Assembly: GCA_020056895.1 (NCBI GenBank)
Contig: JAGVGV010000426.1
Location: forward strand, 1-15,949
From: Deltaproteobacteria bacterium
GTDB lineage: Bacteria; Desulfobacterota; Desulfarculia; Adiutricales; JAGVGV01
Length of the DNA stretch: 15,949 nucleotides
Direction of reading: 5' to 3'
Both the position numbers and the translations under genes were made by a program. The notes beneath the pieces are model-generated. The model did not search any database and was not told the origin of the DNA. It saw nothing but the letters and a program-made list of their open reading frames with translations. Numbering within the stretch: the stretch's first letter is position 1; each line of letters opens with the position of its first letter. Shown here piece by piece: positions 7,427 to 13,358 of this stretch.

Positions 7427-8071
7427 TTATGATCCTGATTCTCCGTTATTCGTTCCGCCGCCGGCCCGGTTATCGAACCAATTCGTTACCCAAACGGCCA
7501 ACAGCAGGCCCAAAAGCGCTCCGCCCAACACGTCCGAAGGGAAATGGGACCCGCCGACCACACGGGCCGTGCCCACCACCATGGCCCAAGCCGCCAACAA
7601 ACTCCGGAACAAATGACCGAGGGGCGTTTCAGGCAGAAAACGGCCGAGGACCACGGCCACGGCCACGGTGGTGGTCATGTGGCCGCTGGGAAAGGAATCC
7701 AGGCCGCTCGCCAGGGCGGGTCCCCAATGAACCACGCCTTCGGCCGTCAGCCGGGGCCGGGGCCGACCCACCAGATGCTTGACGATCTGGACGCCCGCGC
7801 CCGAAAGAGCCAAAACCGCCAGCCCTTGAATCCCGGCCCCCTTCAGGGCCGTCCGGCGGGTCCACCGGCCGATCAGGTACAGACCCAACAGGGCCGGGGC
7901 CAGAATTCCGCCCTGCCCCAGCCAGTATCCGGCCAGGGCCCAGGCCCTTCCGATGGGCGTTTCGGACCGCAATAGGCCGAACAGGGCCGAATCCCAAAGA
8001 CCGGCCAGGACCACCCCCACGGTCAACAGGGCGGCCGCCAGGCTCCATAAACGGACTTGGCCCAACGTCAC
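7427..8071 (-). CDS. PAP2-family membrane phosphatase between msbA and arnT
   Basis: A 214-residue PAP2 superfamily protein with the three motifs K98-x4-R103-P104 (KHLVGRPRP), S-FPSGH with His131, and R170-x5-H176-x3-D180 (ARVVGGSHFPSD). Motif three begins with Ala rather than the usual Ser before Arg. Membrane segments lie at about 8-26, 44-66, 76-95, 132-144 and 154-195. The GTG at 8071 overlaps the msbA stop (GTGA); the next gene, arnT, starts 11 nt after this stop. It differs clearly from the other PAP2 protein in this window (PSGH against PSNH, different loops), so the two are not a recent duplication. Lying between the lipid A flippase and a lipid A glycosyltransferase, a role as lipid A 1- or 4'-phosphatase (LpxE/LpxF-like) or phosphotransferase is plausible but unproven. 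Confidence 0.87.
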   Translation of the reverse strand: MTLGQVRLWSLAAALLTVGVVLAGLWDSALFGLLRSETPIGRAWALAGYWLGQGGILAPALLGLYLIGRWTRRTALKGAGIQGLAVLALSGAGVQIVKHLVGRPRPRLTAEGVVHWGPALASGLDSFPSGHMTTTVAVAVVLGRFLPETPLGHLFRSLLAAWAMVVGTARVVGGSHFPSDVLGGALLGLLLAVWVTNWFDNRAGGGTNNGESGS

Positions 8072-9840
8072 GCCTTGGCCCCCGCTGGAGCTTTCACCCC
8101 TTCGACCGAGGCCAGGCCTTCATCCACCTGGAACTGCATTTCGTACAATCGGCGGTATTCGCCGTTCCGGGCCATAAGTTGGTCGTGGTTGCCCTCTTCC
8201 ACGATCCGGCCTTGGACAATGGCGATGATCCGGTCCGCGTTCCGGACCGTGGACAGCCGATGGGCGATAACGAAGGTGGTCCGGCCCCGCATCAGGTTTT
8301 CCAGGGCCCGCTGAACGGCCAGCTCGGATTCGGTATCCAGGGAACTGGTGGCTTCGTCCAGAATCAGGATGGGGGCGTTCTTGATGAGGGCTCGAGCCAT
8401 GGCCAGCCGCTGCCGTTCGCCGCCGGAGAGCAGTACTCCCCGCTCCCCGATCACCGTATCGTACCCTTGCGGCATTTTGGTGATGAAATCGTGGGCGAAA
8501 CTGGCTTTGGCCGCCGCCGCCACGTCGTCCTCGGAAGCATCCGGCCGGCCGTACAGGATGTTGTTCCGGACCGTATCGTTGAACAGCGTTACCCGCTGGC
8601 TCACCACGGCGATCTGGTTCCTGAGGCTTTTCTGGGTTACATCCCGCAGGTCGTGGCCGTCGATGCGGACCGCGCCGGTCCAAACATCGTAAAACCGGGG
8701 GATCAGGTTGACCAGAGTGGTTTTACCGCCCCCCGACGTACCCACAATGGCTAAAACCTCGCCCACCCGGACCCGGAGGTTGACATCGTGGAGCACCTCT
8801 TCGTCCTTGTACCCAAACGTCACGTGATCGAATTCGATCTCGCGGGACACCAGGGGGAGTTCGATCGCGTCCGGTTTGTCGGTCACTTCGGGTTTCAGGT
8901 CCAGAATGTCGAACACCCGGTCAGCGGCGGCCACGCCCTGCTGAATCGAGGTGTTCATCCGGGTCATCCGCTTGATGGGTTCGTAAAGAAGCAAAAGCGC
9001 GGTCATGAAGGAAATGAAGGACCCGGGCGTGGACCGGCCCATGATGACTTCGTACCCGCCGTACCCAATGATCCCGGCCACGCACACTCCGCCCAAGGCT
9101 TCCATCAGCGTGGACGAGATGGACCGGAGGGTGACCGACCGCAACAGATTCTGGACCACGTTCCGGCTTTCCTTGGCGAACCGTTCGGTTTCGAATCCCT
9201 CCTGGTTGAAGGCCTTGACGATCCGTTCGCCCTGGAAGGTTTCGGTGCACACATTGGTCATATCGGCCATGATTTCCTGGCCCGAGGTGGCCAGCTTCCT
9301 TAGGCGCCGGCCGAAATAGTACAAGGGACCCACGGTGAACGGGAGGACGAACGACCCGATGAGGGCCAGCTTCCAATCCCGGTAAAAAACCACGAACAAG
9401 AGCCCCACGGCGGTGAAGAAATCCAGGATTGTGCCGGTGACCACGGTGGTTACCGCCGCTTGGACCTGGTTGACATCGTTGATGATCCGGGATAACAGGG
9501 TCCCCGAGGGGTGTTTGTGGAAAAAGGACAGGGACAGGTATTGCATGTGGGCGTACAAATTCACCCGAAGTTCGTGGATAATGGTCATGCCCACGAAGGT
9601 CATCAGGTACTGCTGGCCGAAAAAGAACACGCCCTTGAACACGTAAATGGCCAGGACTCCGCCGGGAATCAGTTTGAGCATGGCCAGATCCCGGTGGATG
9701 AACACTTCGTCCAGCAAGGGTTTGATCAGGTACGCCACCGCCGAAGTGCAGGCCGCCACCAGCCCCATGAAGACCGAGGCCAAAAGAAGCCGCCACCAAT
9801 GGGGCTTGACCAGCTCCATCAACCGCCAAAAGGAACGCAT
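8068..9840 (-). CDS. msbA: lipid A export ABC transporter MsbA
   Basis: A half-transporter that flips core-lipid A across the inner membrane as a homodimer. The 590 residues hold a six-helix exporter domain (about 10-305) followed by the nucleotide-binding domain. It has Walker A GTSGGGKT (about 367-374), Q-loop VVSQRVTLFNDTV, signature LSGGERQR (about 471-478), Walker B ILILDEATSSLD (about 491-502) and the switch histidine in VIAHRLSTV. These are standard for MsbA-type ABC exporters, and lpxB directly upstream supports lipid A as substrate. Two starts are possible. TTG at 9858 overlaps the lpxB stop (TTGA) but lacks a Shine-Dalgarno. ATG at 9840 gives the typical MRSFWRLMELVKP N-terminus, and I chose it. 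The 3' end overlaps the PAP2 gene by 4 nt. Confidence 0.93.
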   Translation of the reverse strand: MRSFWRLMELVKPHWWRLLLASVFMGLVAACTSAVAYLIKPLLDEVFIHRDLAMLKLIPGGVLAIYVFKGVFFFGQQYLMTFVGMTIIHELRVNLYAHMQYLSLSFFHKHPSGTLLSRIINDVNQVQAAVTTVVTGTILDFFTAVGLLFVVFYRDWKLALIGSFVLPFTVGPLYYFGRRLRKLATSGQEIMADMTNVCTETFQGERIVKAFNQEGFETERFAKESRNVVQNLLRSVTLRSISSTLMEALGGVCVAGIIGYGGYEVIMGRSTPGSFISFMTALLLLYEPIKRMTRMNTSIQQGVAAADRVFDILDLKPEVTDKPDAIELPLVSREIEFDHVTFGYKDEEVLHDVNLRVRVGEVLAIVGTSGGGKTTLVNLIPRFYDVWTGAVRIDGHDLRDVTQKSLRNQIAVVSQRVTLFNDTVRNNILYGRPDASEDDVAAAAKASFAHDFITKMPQGYDTVIGERGVLLSGGERQRLAMARALIKNAPILILDEATSSLDTESELAVQRALENLMRGRTTFVIAHRLSTVRNADRIIAIVQGRIVEEGNHDQLMARNGEYRRLYEMQFQVDEGLASVEGVKAPAGAKA

Positions 9841-9854
9841 ACCCCTACCGCCGA

Positions 9855-11003
9855 TCAATCGGCCGGAATTTCCCGGCCGATGGTTTCCAGTAACAAACGA
9901 GCCGCCCGTTGGGCCGCGCCAGGTTCGCCCAGCCGGCGACGAATCCGGGCCAGGCCCATGTTCATGACCATCAAGGCCCGGGGGTCATCCAGAATTTTAA
10001 GCAGTTCTTCCGCCATGCGGTCCGGCCGGCATTCATCCTGAACCAGTTCAGGCGCCACCCGTTCCGCGGCCACCAGGTTGGCGGCGGCGATGTGATCGGT
10101 TTCGATCAACAGCCGGCCCAAAAGATAGCTGAACCAGTGGAGCCGGTAGACCACCACCATGGGCGTTTGCATCAGCGCGGTTTCCAGGGTGGATGTGCCC
10201 GAAGCCACAAGCACCAGGTCCGCCGCGTTTTGAAGCAGGTGGCTTTGGCCGGCCACGACCCGGATGTCCGCCGGACCGTCCGCCAGGAACGAGGCCAGGA
10301 ATTCATCGGACAACGTATCGGCCCGGGCCACGGCCACGGCCAGATCCGGGTGTTTTTCCCGGACCCGGGCGGCCGCGTCGAGCATCAGCGGCAACAACTG
10401 ACGGACCAGGGGACGCCGGCTGCCGGGCATCAGCAACAACAGCCGTTGGTCGGGATCGAACCCCAGTTCGGCTTTCACCTGAGGCCGGGGCCGGGGAGGG
10501 GCCATCATATCCAAAAGCGGATGGCCCACGAAATCGGCCGTCAGCCCATGCTGCTGGTAGTACCCCACTTCAAAGGGAAAGGCCACAACCCGGCGGTCCA
10601 CATATTTGGCCATCAACCGGATCCGGCCCTTCCGCCAGGCCCAGATCTGGGGGCAGATGTAATAGAACACGGGGATTCCGGCGGCCTTGGCCACCCGGGC
10701 CAGCCGGAAATTGAAGTCCGGATAATCGATGAGGACCAGACCGGCCGGCCGGTCCCGGCGAAGACGTTCGCTCAGGGTACTGAGGGTCCGGAGGGCATGG
10801 CCCAGGCGGGAAAATATCTCCACCACGCCCATCATGGACATATGTTCCAGATCGAACAACAGATCGGCTCCGGCCGCCTGGAGCCTGGGGCCGCCCATCC
10901 CGTAAAATTCAAGGTCCGGCGCCAGCCCTTGGGCCGCCCGGACCAAATGGGCGCCGTGGAGGTCGCCCGAAGCCTCCCCCGCCACGATCATGACCCGGGG
11001 CAT
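9855..11003 (-). CDS. lpxB: lipid-A-disaccharide synthase
   Basis: A GT19 glycosyltransferase that condenses UDP-2,3-diacylglucosamine with lipid X to form the beta-1,6 disaccharide 1-phosphate at the inner membrane. The 382 residues show AGEASGDLHGAHL (8-20), FYGMGGPRL (33-41), IDYPDFNFRLA, YYICPQIWAWRKGRI, FPFEVGYY and the donor-binding ASGTSTLETAL (about 274-284). The nucleotide-site motif usually written PGSRxxE(I/V) reads PGSRRPLV here, and the later LPN motif is AAN; these are mild departures in a protein otherwise clearly LpxB. The ATG at 11003 has AAGGAGG 7 nt upstream. This strong ribosome binding site fits a gene at the head of its own run after a 580-bp gap. Confidence 0.95.
   Translation of the reverse strand: MPRVMIVAGEASGDLHGAHLVRAAQGLAPDLEFYGMGGPRLQAAGADLLFDLEHMSMMGVVEIFSRLGHALRTLSTLSERLRRDRPAGLVLIDYPDFNFRLARVAKAAGIPVFYYICPQIWAWRKGRIRLMAKYVDRRVVAFPFEVGYYQQHGLTADFVGHPLLDMMAPPRPRPQVKAELGFDPDQRLLLLMPGSRRPLVRQLLPLMLDAAARVREKHPDLAVAVARADTLSDEFLASFLADGPADIRVVAGQSHLLQNAADLVLVASGTSTLETALMQTPMVVVYRLHWFSYLLGRLLIETDHIAAANLVAAERVAPELVQDECRPDRMAEELLKILDDPRALMVMNMGLARIRRRLGEPGAAQRAARLLLETIGREIPAD
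9858..9881 (-). repeat. hairpin at the lpxB-msbA junction
   Basis: A perfect 9-bp inverted repeat, ATCGGCCGG and CCGGCCGAT, with a 6-nt loop covers the last codons of lpxB and abuts the possible TTG start of msbA. It encodes the end of LpxB, so it may be chance in a CCGG-rich genome. If formed in mRNA it would restrict initiation at TTG-9858 and favour coupling or the ATG at 9840. Confidence 0.4.
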
Positions 11004-11114
11004 GGCTGGACCTCCTTGTTTTTAGGGGAACCAACCCGAATCACTTTCGGATCGAGACCAACGAGGTTCAGGACTTTACAGGTCGGGCAGGATGAGTGGT
11101 CCTCGCGCCTGAAC

Positions 11115-11151
11115 CCCCTCACCCCGCCCTCTCCCCCAAGGGGGCGAGGGG
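11115..11151. repeat. GC-rich palindromic unit, copy nearest lpxB
   Basis: The plus strand begins with CCCCTCACCCCGCCCTCTCC (11115-11134) and continues through CCCAAGGGGG to GAGGGG at 11146-11151, so the unit can fold on itself. An A9 run follows. The first 20 bases recur as an exact inverted copy at 11299-11318. C/T-rich CCCTCACCC...CCCTCTCCC units of this type are familiar as interspersed extragenic repeats in many bacterial genomes. Confidence 0.65.
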
Positions 11152-11230
11152 AAAAAAAAACTTGACCCCCTTCATCCGGTCGATCCCATTCATTGAAATC
11201 GGTCCGACATCGGGCCGCGTTCTCTTTCCC

Positions 11231-11318
11231 CTCTCCCCTGGGCGCCGGGGCCATGGCCCCGGATGCCAATTGGGGACAGGGCAAAGCCCTGACCCCCAGG
11301 AGAGGGCGGGGTGAGGGG
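11231..11318. repeat. GC-rich palindromic unit, second inverted copy with internal hairpins
   Basis: This block ends with GGAGAGGGCGGGGTGAGGGG (11299-11318), the exact reverse complement of 11115-11134. Inside are an 18-bp perfect palindrome CCGGGGCCATGGCCCCGG (11245-11262) and a strong hairpin, GGGG-A-CAGGGC, AAA loop, GCCCTG-A-CCCC (11272-11296). CTCTCC near 11231 can pair with GGAGAG at 11299-11304. The arrangement resembles a REP/BIME-type extragenic element or a small non-autonomous mobile repeat. No transposase, and no obvious target duplication, is visible. Confidence 0.6.
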
Positions 11319-11421
11319 CGGCTCATGCCTGTATGGCCAACAAAGGAAATCATAGTCCGTTGTGTTTTAACCGTTCATACCGTTTTGACGTTAAAAATGT
11401 TGGAAGGCATCGAGATTGGAT

Positions 11422-11441
11422 GGGCAAGGCATGCCTCGCCC
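11422..11441. repeat. near-perfect palindrome GGGCAAGGCATGCCTCGCCC
   Basis: A 20-base inverted repeat with one mismatched pair, centred on GGCATGCC. Palindromes of the type GGGGCAnGGCATGCC-TGCCCC recur as dispersed intergenic repeats in unrelated bacteria, from general knowledge. Here it sits alone in the AT-richer part of the gap. Confidence 0.5.
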
Positions 11442-11583
11442 TCCTCTTTAACGCCAAATCAATAATAACCAGACCCTTTCCCAAGCGACGCGGGCATCGA
11501 AAGTCCGGCGCTCTTCGCCCGGATCCAACCGTTGGCATTTACGGGGAGAAGTAGGACGCCGCTCCTGGAATCAAAGGATTTTT

Positions 11584-12540
11584 TCAAGCCAGGTCGAACG
11601 TCCAGTCGCCCAGGCGGGCCTTGATATCGGCCATGATGTCCAAGGCCACGGCCAGGGCTTCCCGCCCGGCCTGGCCGTCCACCACGGCGGGGCTGTTGTC
11701 CCGGACCGCGCCGATGAAGGACCGGATTTCGTGTTCCAGTGCGTCGAAAAGAGGCACGTCGAGCTGCTGGGTTTCGATGCGGGGAAGGCCTTCCCCGGCT
11801 TTCATCACCCGCCGGGCGACCATCACCTGGCGCTGGCCGAAATCGATGCTCCAGTACGCGTCCCGCTGGAACAACCGGACCCTTCGTTCGGTTTTGGTGG
11901 AAATGCGGCTGGCGGTCAGGTTGGCCACGCATCCGCTCTCGAATTCCATCCGGACATTGGCGATATCCACCTTGGAGGTGACCACCGGTACGCCCACCGC
12001 GTGAATCCACCGGGGACGCTGGCCCACCAGATGAAGCACCAGGTCGATATCGTGGATCATCAGGTCGAGCACCACATCCACGTCCGTGCCCCGTTCCGGA
12101 AAGGGGCTGATCCGGTTGGCTTCGATGAAGAGGGGCGGCTGAGTGTGAGGACCGGACGCCTTGAAGGCCGGATTGAACCGTTCCAAATGGCCCACCTGGA
12201 GAACCAGGTTTTTTTTCCGGGCCAGTTCGATCAGGGCGTCGGCTTCTTCCAGGGTCCGGGTCACGGGCTTTTCCAGCAACACGTGAATCCCGGCTTCCAG
12301 AAAGGCCTTGGCCACGGCGAAGTGTTCCTGGGTGGGGACGACGACGCTGACCAGATCCACTCGGCCGATCAAATCCCGATAATCGGTCATGGCTTCCACG
12401 CCCAGACGGCCGGCCAGGGCTTCGGCCCTTTTCCTGGAAATATCCGCCACGCCCAAAAGATGAACGTCTTCGATGGCATGGTATTTTTCGGCGTGGAACT
12501 TGCCCAGGTGCCCCACACCCACCACTCCGGCCAAAAGCAT
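11584..12540 (-). CDS. Gfo/Idh/MocA-family oxidoreductase in the lipid A cluster (GnnA/WlbA-like)
   Basis: A 318-residue NAD(P)-dependent sugar oxidoreductase. The N-terminal Rossmann domain has GVVGVGHLGKFHAEKY (5-20, GxGxxG) and VADIS at the end of strand two. It also carries the family's EKP (90-92) and GHLERFNPAF (117-126). H163-D164 in MIHDIDL fits the substrate-domain catalytic region. Relatives oxidise the 3-position of UDP-GlcNAc-type sugars: GnnA feeds amide-linked lipid A, and WlbA makes diamino uronates. No GnnB-type aminotransferase is in the window, so the substrate is unknown. The ATG at 12540 shares one base with the lpxI stop (TGATG), with AAGGGAG 7 nt upstream. A run of eight A on the coding strand (12216-12209) encodes Lys-Lys-Asn. 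The gene closes the first run; 580 bp of non-coding DNA follow. Confidence 0.88.
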   Translation of the reverse strand: MLLAGVVGVGHLGKFHAEKYHAIEDVHLLGVADISRKRAEALAGRLGVEAMTDYRDLIGRVDLVSVVVPTQEHFAVAKAFLEAGIHVLLEKPVTRTLEEADALIELARKKNLVLQVGHLERFNPAFKASGPHTQPPLFIEANRISPFPERGTDVDVVLDLMIHDIDLVLHLVGQRPRWIHAVGVPVVTSKVDIANVRMEFESGCVANLTASRISTKTERRVRLFQRDAYWSIDFGQRQVMVARRVMKAGEGLPRIETQQLDVPLFDALEHEIRSFIGAVRDNSPAVVDGQAGREALAVALDIMADIKARLGDWTFDLA

Positions 12541-13358
12541 CAGGCTTCTCCCTTCCGGGCCACGATCACCAGCCCGGCGTGGTCGGCTTCGGCCAGCATT
12601 TCGTCCCGGTCGAACATCAGGGTGGCGCCGGCTTCAATGCACAGCACCGCCGCGCCGGCTTCCTTCATCACCGCCACCGTACCCAAGCCCACGGAAGGCA
12701 GGTCGAACCTTAAGTCCTGGCCGGGTTTGACCACCTTGACCACGACCACGTTCCCATGGCCCAGCCGGCCGCCCCGGCGGATGGTTTCGTCCGAACCTTC
12801 AATGGCCTCAACGGCCAGAACCACCTTGTCCCGGACCACCACGCACTGGCCCACGTCCAGCCGGCCAATGGCCTTGGCGATGGTCCAGCCCAAGGCGATA
12901 TCAGCTTCCTGGGCAGAGGTGGGCGCGGTGCGGGTCAACACCCCTTCGGCGGCCAGGAGTTCGGGGGCGAAAAGCGTGGTGGGTTCAATCCGGATCCCGT
13001 CCTTTTCGAACTCGCCGGCCATGGCCCGCAAGAGGCTGTCGTCGTTGAGGCTGGTCATGGTAGCGGCCGCGGCCAGAGCCCGGGGGTCGGGATCGAAATT
13101 GACGAACAGGTTTTCCTTGGTCACCCCGCCGGCCATGACCGCCTGGGCGACCCCCCGTTCCTTCAGAAAATCGATGCTCTTTTGAAGCTGGCCGATCTTG
13201 ACCCAAAGAATCTCGTCCACCAGGCCGGCCAGTGCGGGGTCGGTTTCGCCGGATAAGGCCACGGCCGCGACGCGGAACCCATGGTTCCGGGCGGCCCGGG
13301 CCAGGATCAGGGGGTACTGGCGGCCGCCGGCCACCAACCCGAAAACTTGCGTGGCTAT
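12540..13358 (-). CDS. lpxI: UDP-2,3-diacylglucosamine pyrophosphatase LpxI, probable ATA start
   Basis: LpxI (DUF1009) cleaves UDP-2,3-diacylglucosamine to lipid X and UMP in the cytoplasm, replacing LpxH. Recognisable features are GLVAGGRQYPL near the N-terminus, VMAGGVTKENLF, the TSLNDDSLLRAMAGEFEKDG block, GWTIAKAIGRLDVGQ and a late RFDLPSVGLGTV. Its Asp (about 219) matches the position of the Asp reported as catalytic in Caulobacter LpxI (D225, from memory). The frame opens after a stop at 13442-13440 and has no ATG, GTG or TTG before TTG-13337. That TTG would delete the first conserved strand (QVFGL) and has no ribosome binding site. ATA at 13358 has GAGGAG 7 nt upstream, overlaps the lpxA stop (ATAG) and gives 272 residues, the usual length. 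The start is inferred; a base error is possible. Confidence 0.93.
   Translation of the reverse strand: MATQVFGLVAGGRQYPLILARAARNHGFRVAAVALSGETDPALAGLVDEILWVKIGQLQKSIDFLKERGVAQAVMAGGVTKENLFVNFDPDPRALAAAATMTSLNDDSLLRAMAGEFEKDGIRIEPTTLFAPELLAAEGVLTRTAPTSAQEADIALGWTIAKAIGRLDVGQCVVVRDKVVLAVEAIEGSDETIRRGGRLGHGNVVVVKVVKPGQDLRFDLPSVGLGTVAVMKEAGAAVLCIEAGATLMFDRDEMLAEADHAGLVIVARKGEA

Larger units (their letters stand above)
11004..11583. other. 580-bp non-coding gap splitting the lpx cluster
   Basis: No convincing coding region is present in either direction. The gap holds the lpxB ribosome binding site (11011-11017), two GC-rich inverted-repeat blocks (entered separately) with an A9 run at 11152-11160 between them, and a more AT-rich stretch (about 11320-11470) with a dispersed-repeat-like palindrome. 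Beyond that is a weak hairpin (11504-11523, TCCGG/CCGGA with a bulge, followed only by CTTT) that does not qualify as a good terminator for the upstream gene. A TATGAT on the minus strand (11354-11349) is a possible -10 box for lpxB transcription, but no good -35 sits 16-18 bp upstream. Confidence 0.6.

Noticed and set aside
6141..7616. 491-codon open frame on the plus strand
   Set aside because: It lies antisense to arnT, is rich in Gln/Gly/Pro/His without any recognisable motif, and is explained by codon bias of the GC-rich gene opposite.
11115..11160. Possible intrinsic terminator from the GC-rich palindrome and the nine-base homopolymer
   Set aside because: On the coding (minus) strand the T9 run comes before the palindrome, not after it, and on the plus strand the run is A, so the order is wrong for termination in both directions.
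9909..11165. 418-codon open frame on the plus strand
   Set aside because: Antisense to lpxB, His/Gly/Pro/Gln-rich, no domain features; a mirror frame of the real gene.
11385..11420. TTGACG on the plus strand as a promoter -35 box
   Set aside because: No -10-like hexamer stands 16-18 bp downstream, and there is no plus-strand gene to serve.
11100..11445. CRISPR-like repeats in the large gap
   Set aside because: The repeats are inverted, unevenly spaced and only two copies; there is no direct repeat-spacer pattern and no cas gene.
11350..11538. 62-codon minus-strand frame in the gfo-lpxB gap
   Set aside because: It spans the near-palindrome and AT-rich stretch, has no good ribosome binding site, and its product shows no recognisable feature.
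11731..13185. 484-codon open frame on the plus strand
   Set aside because: Antisense to the oxidoreductase and lpxI genes, both of which have clear family motifs; the plus-strand product is low complexity and changes character along its length.
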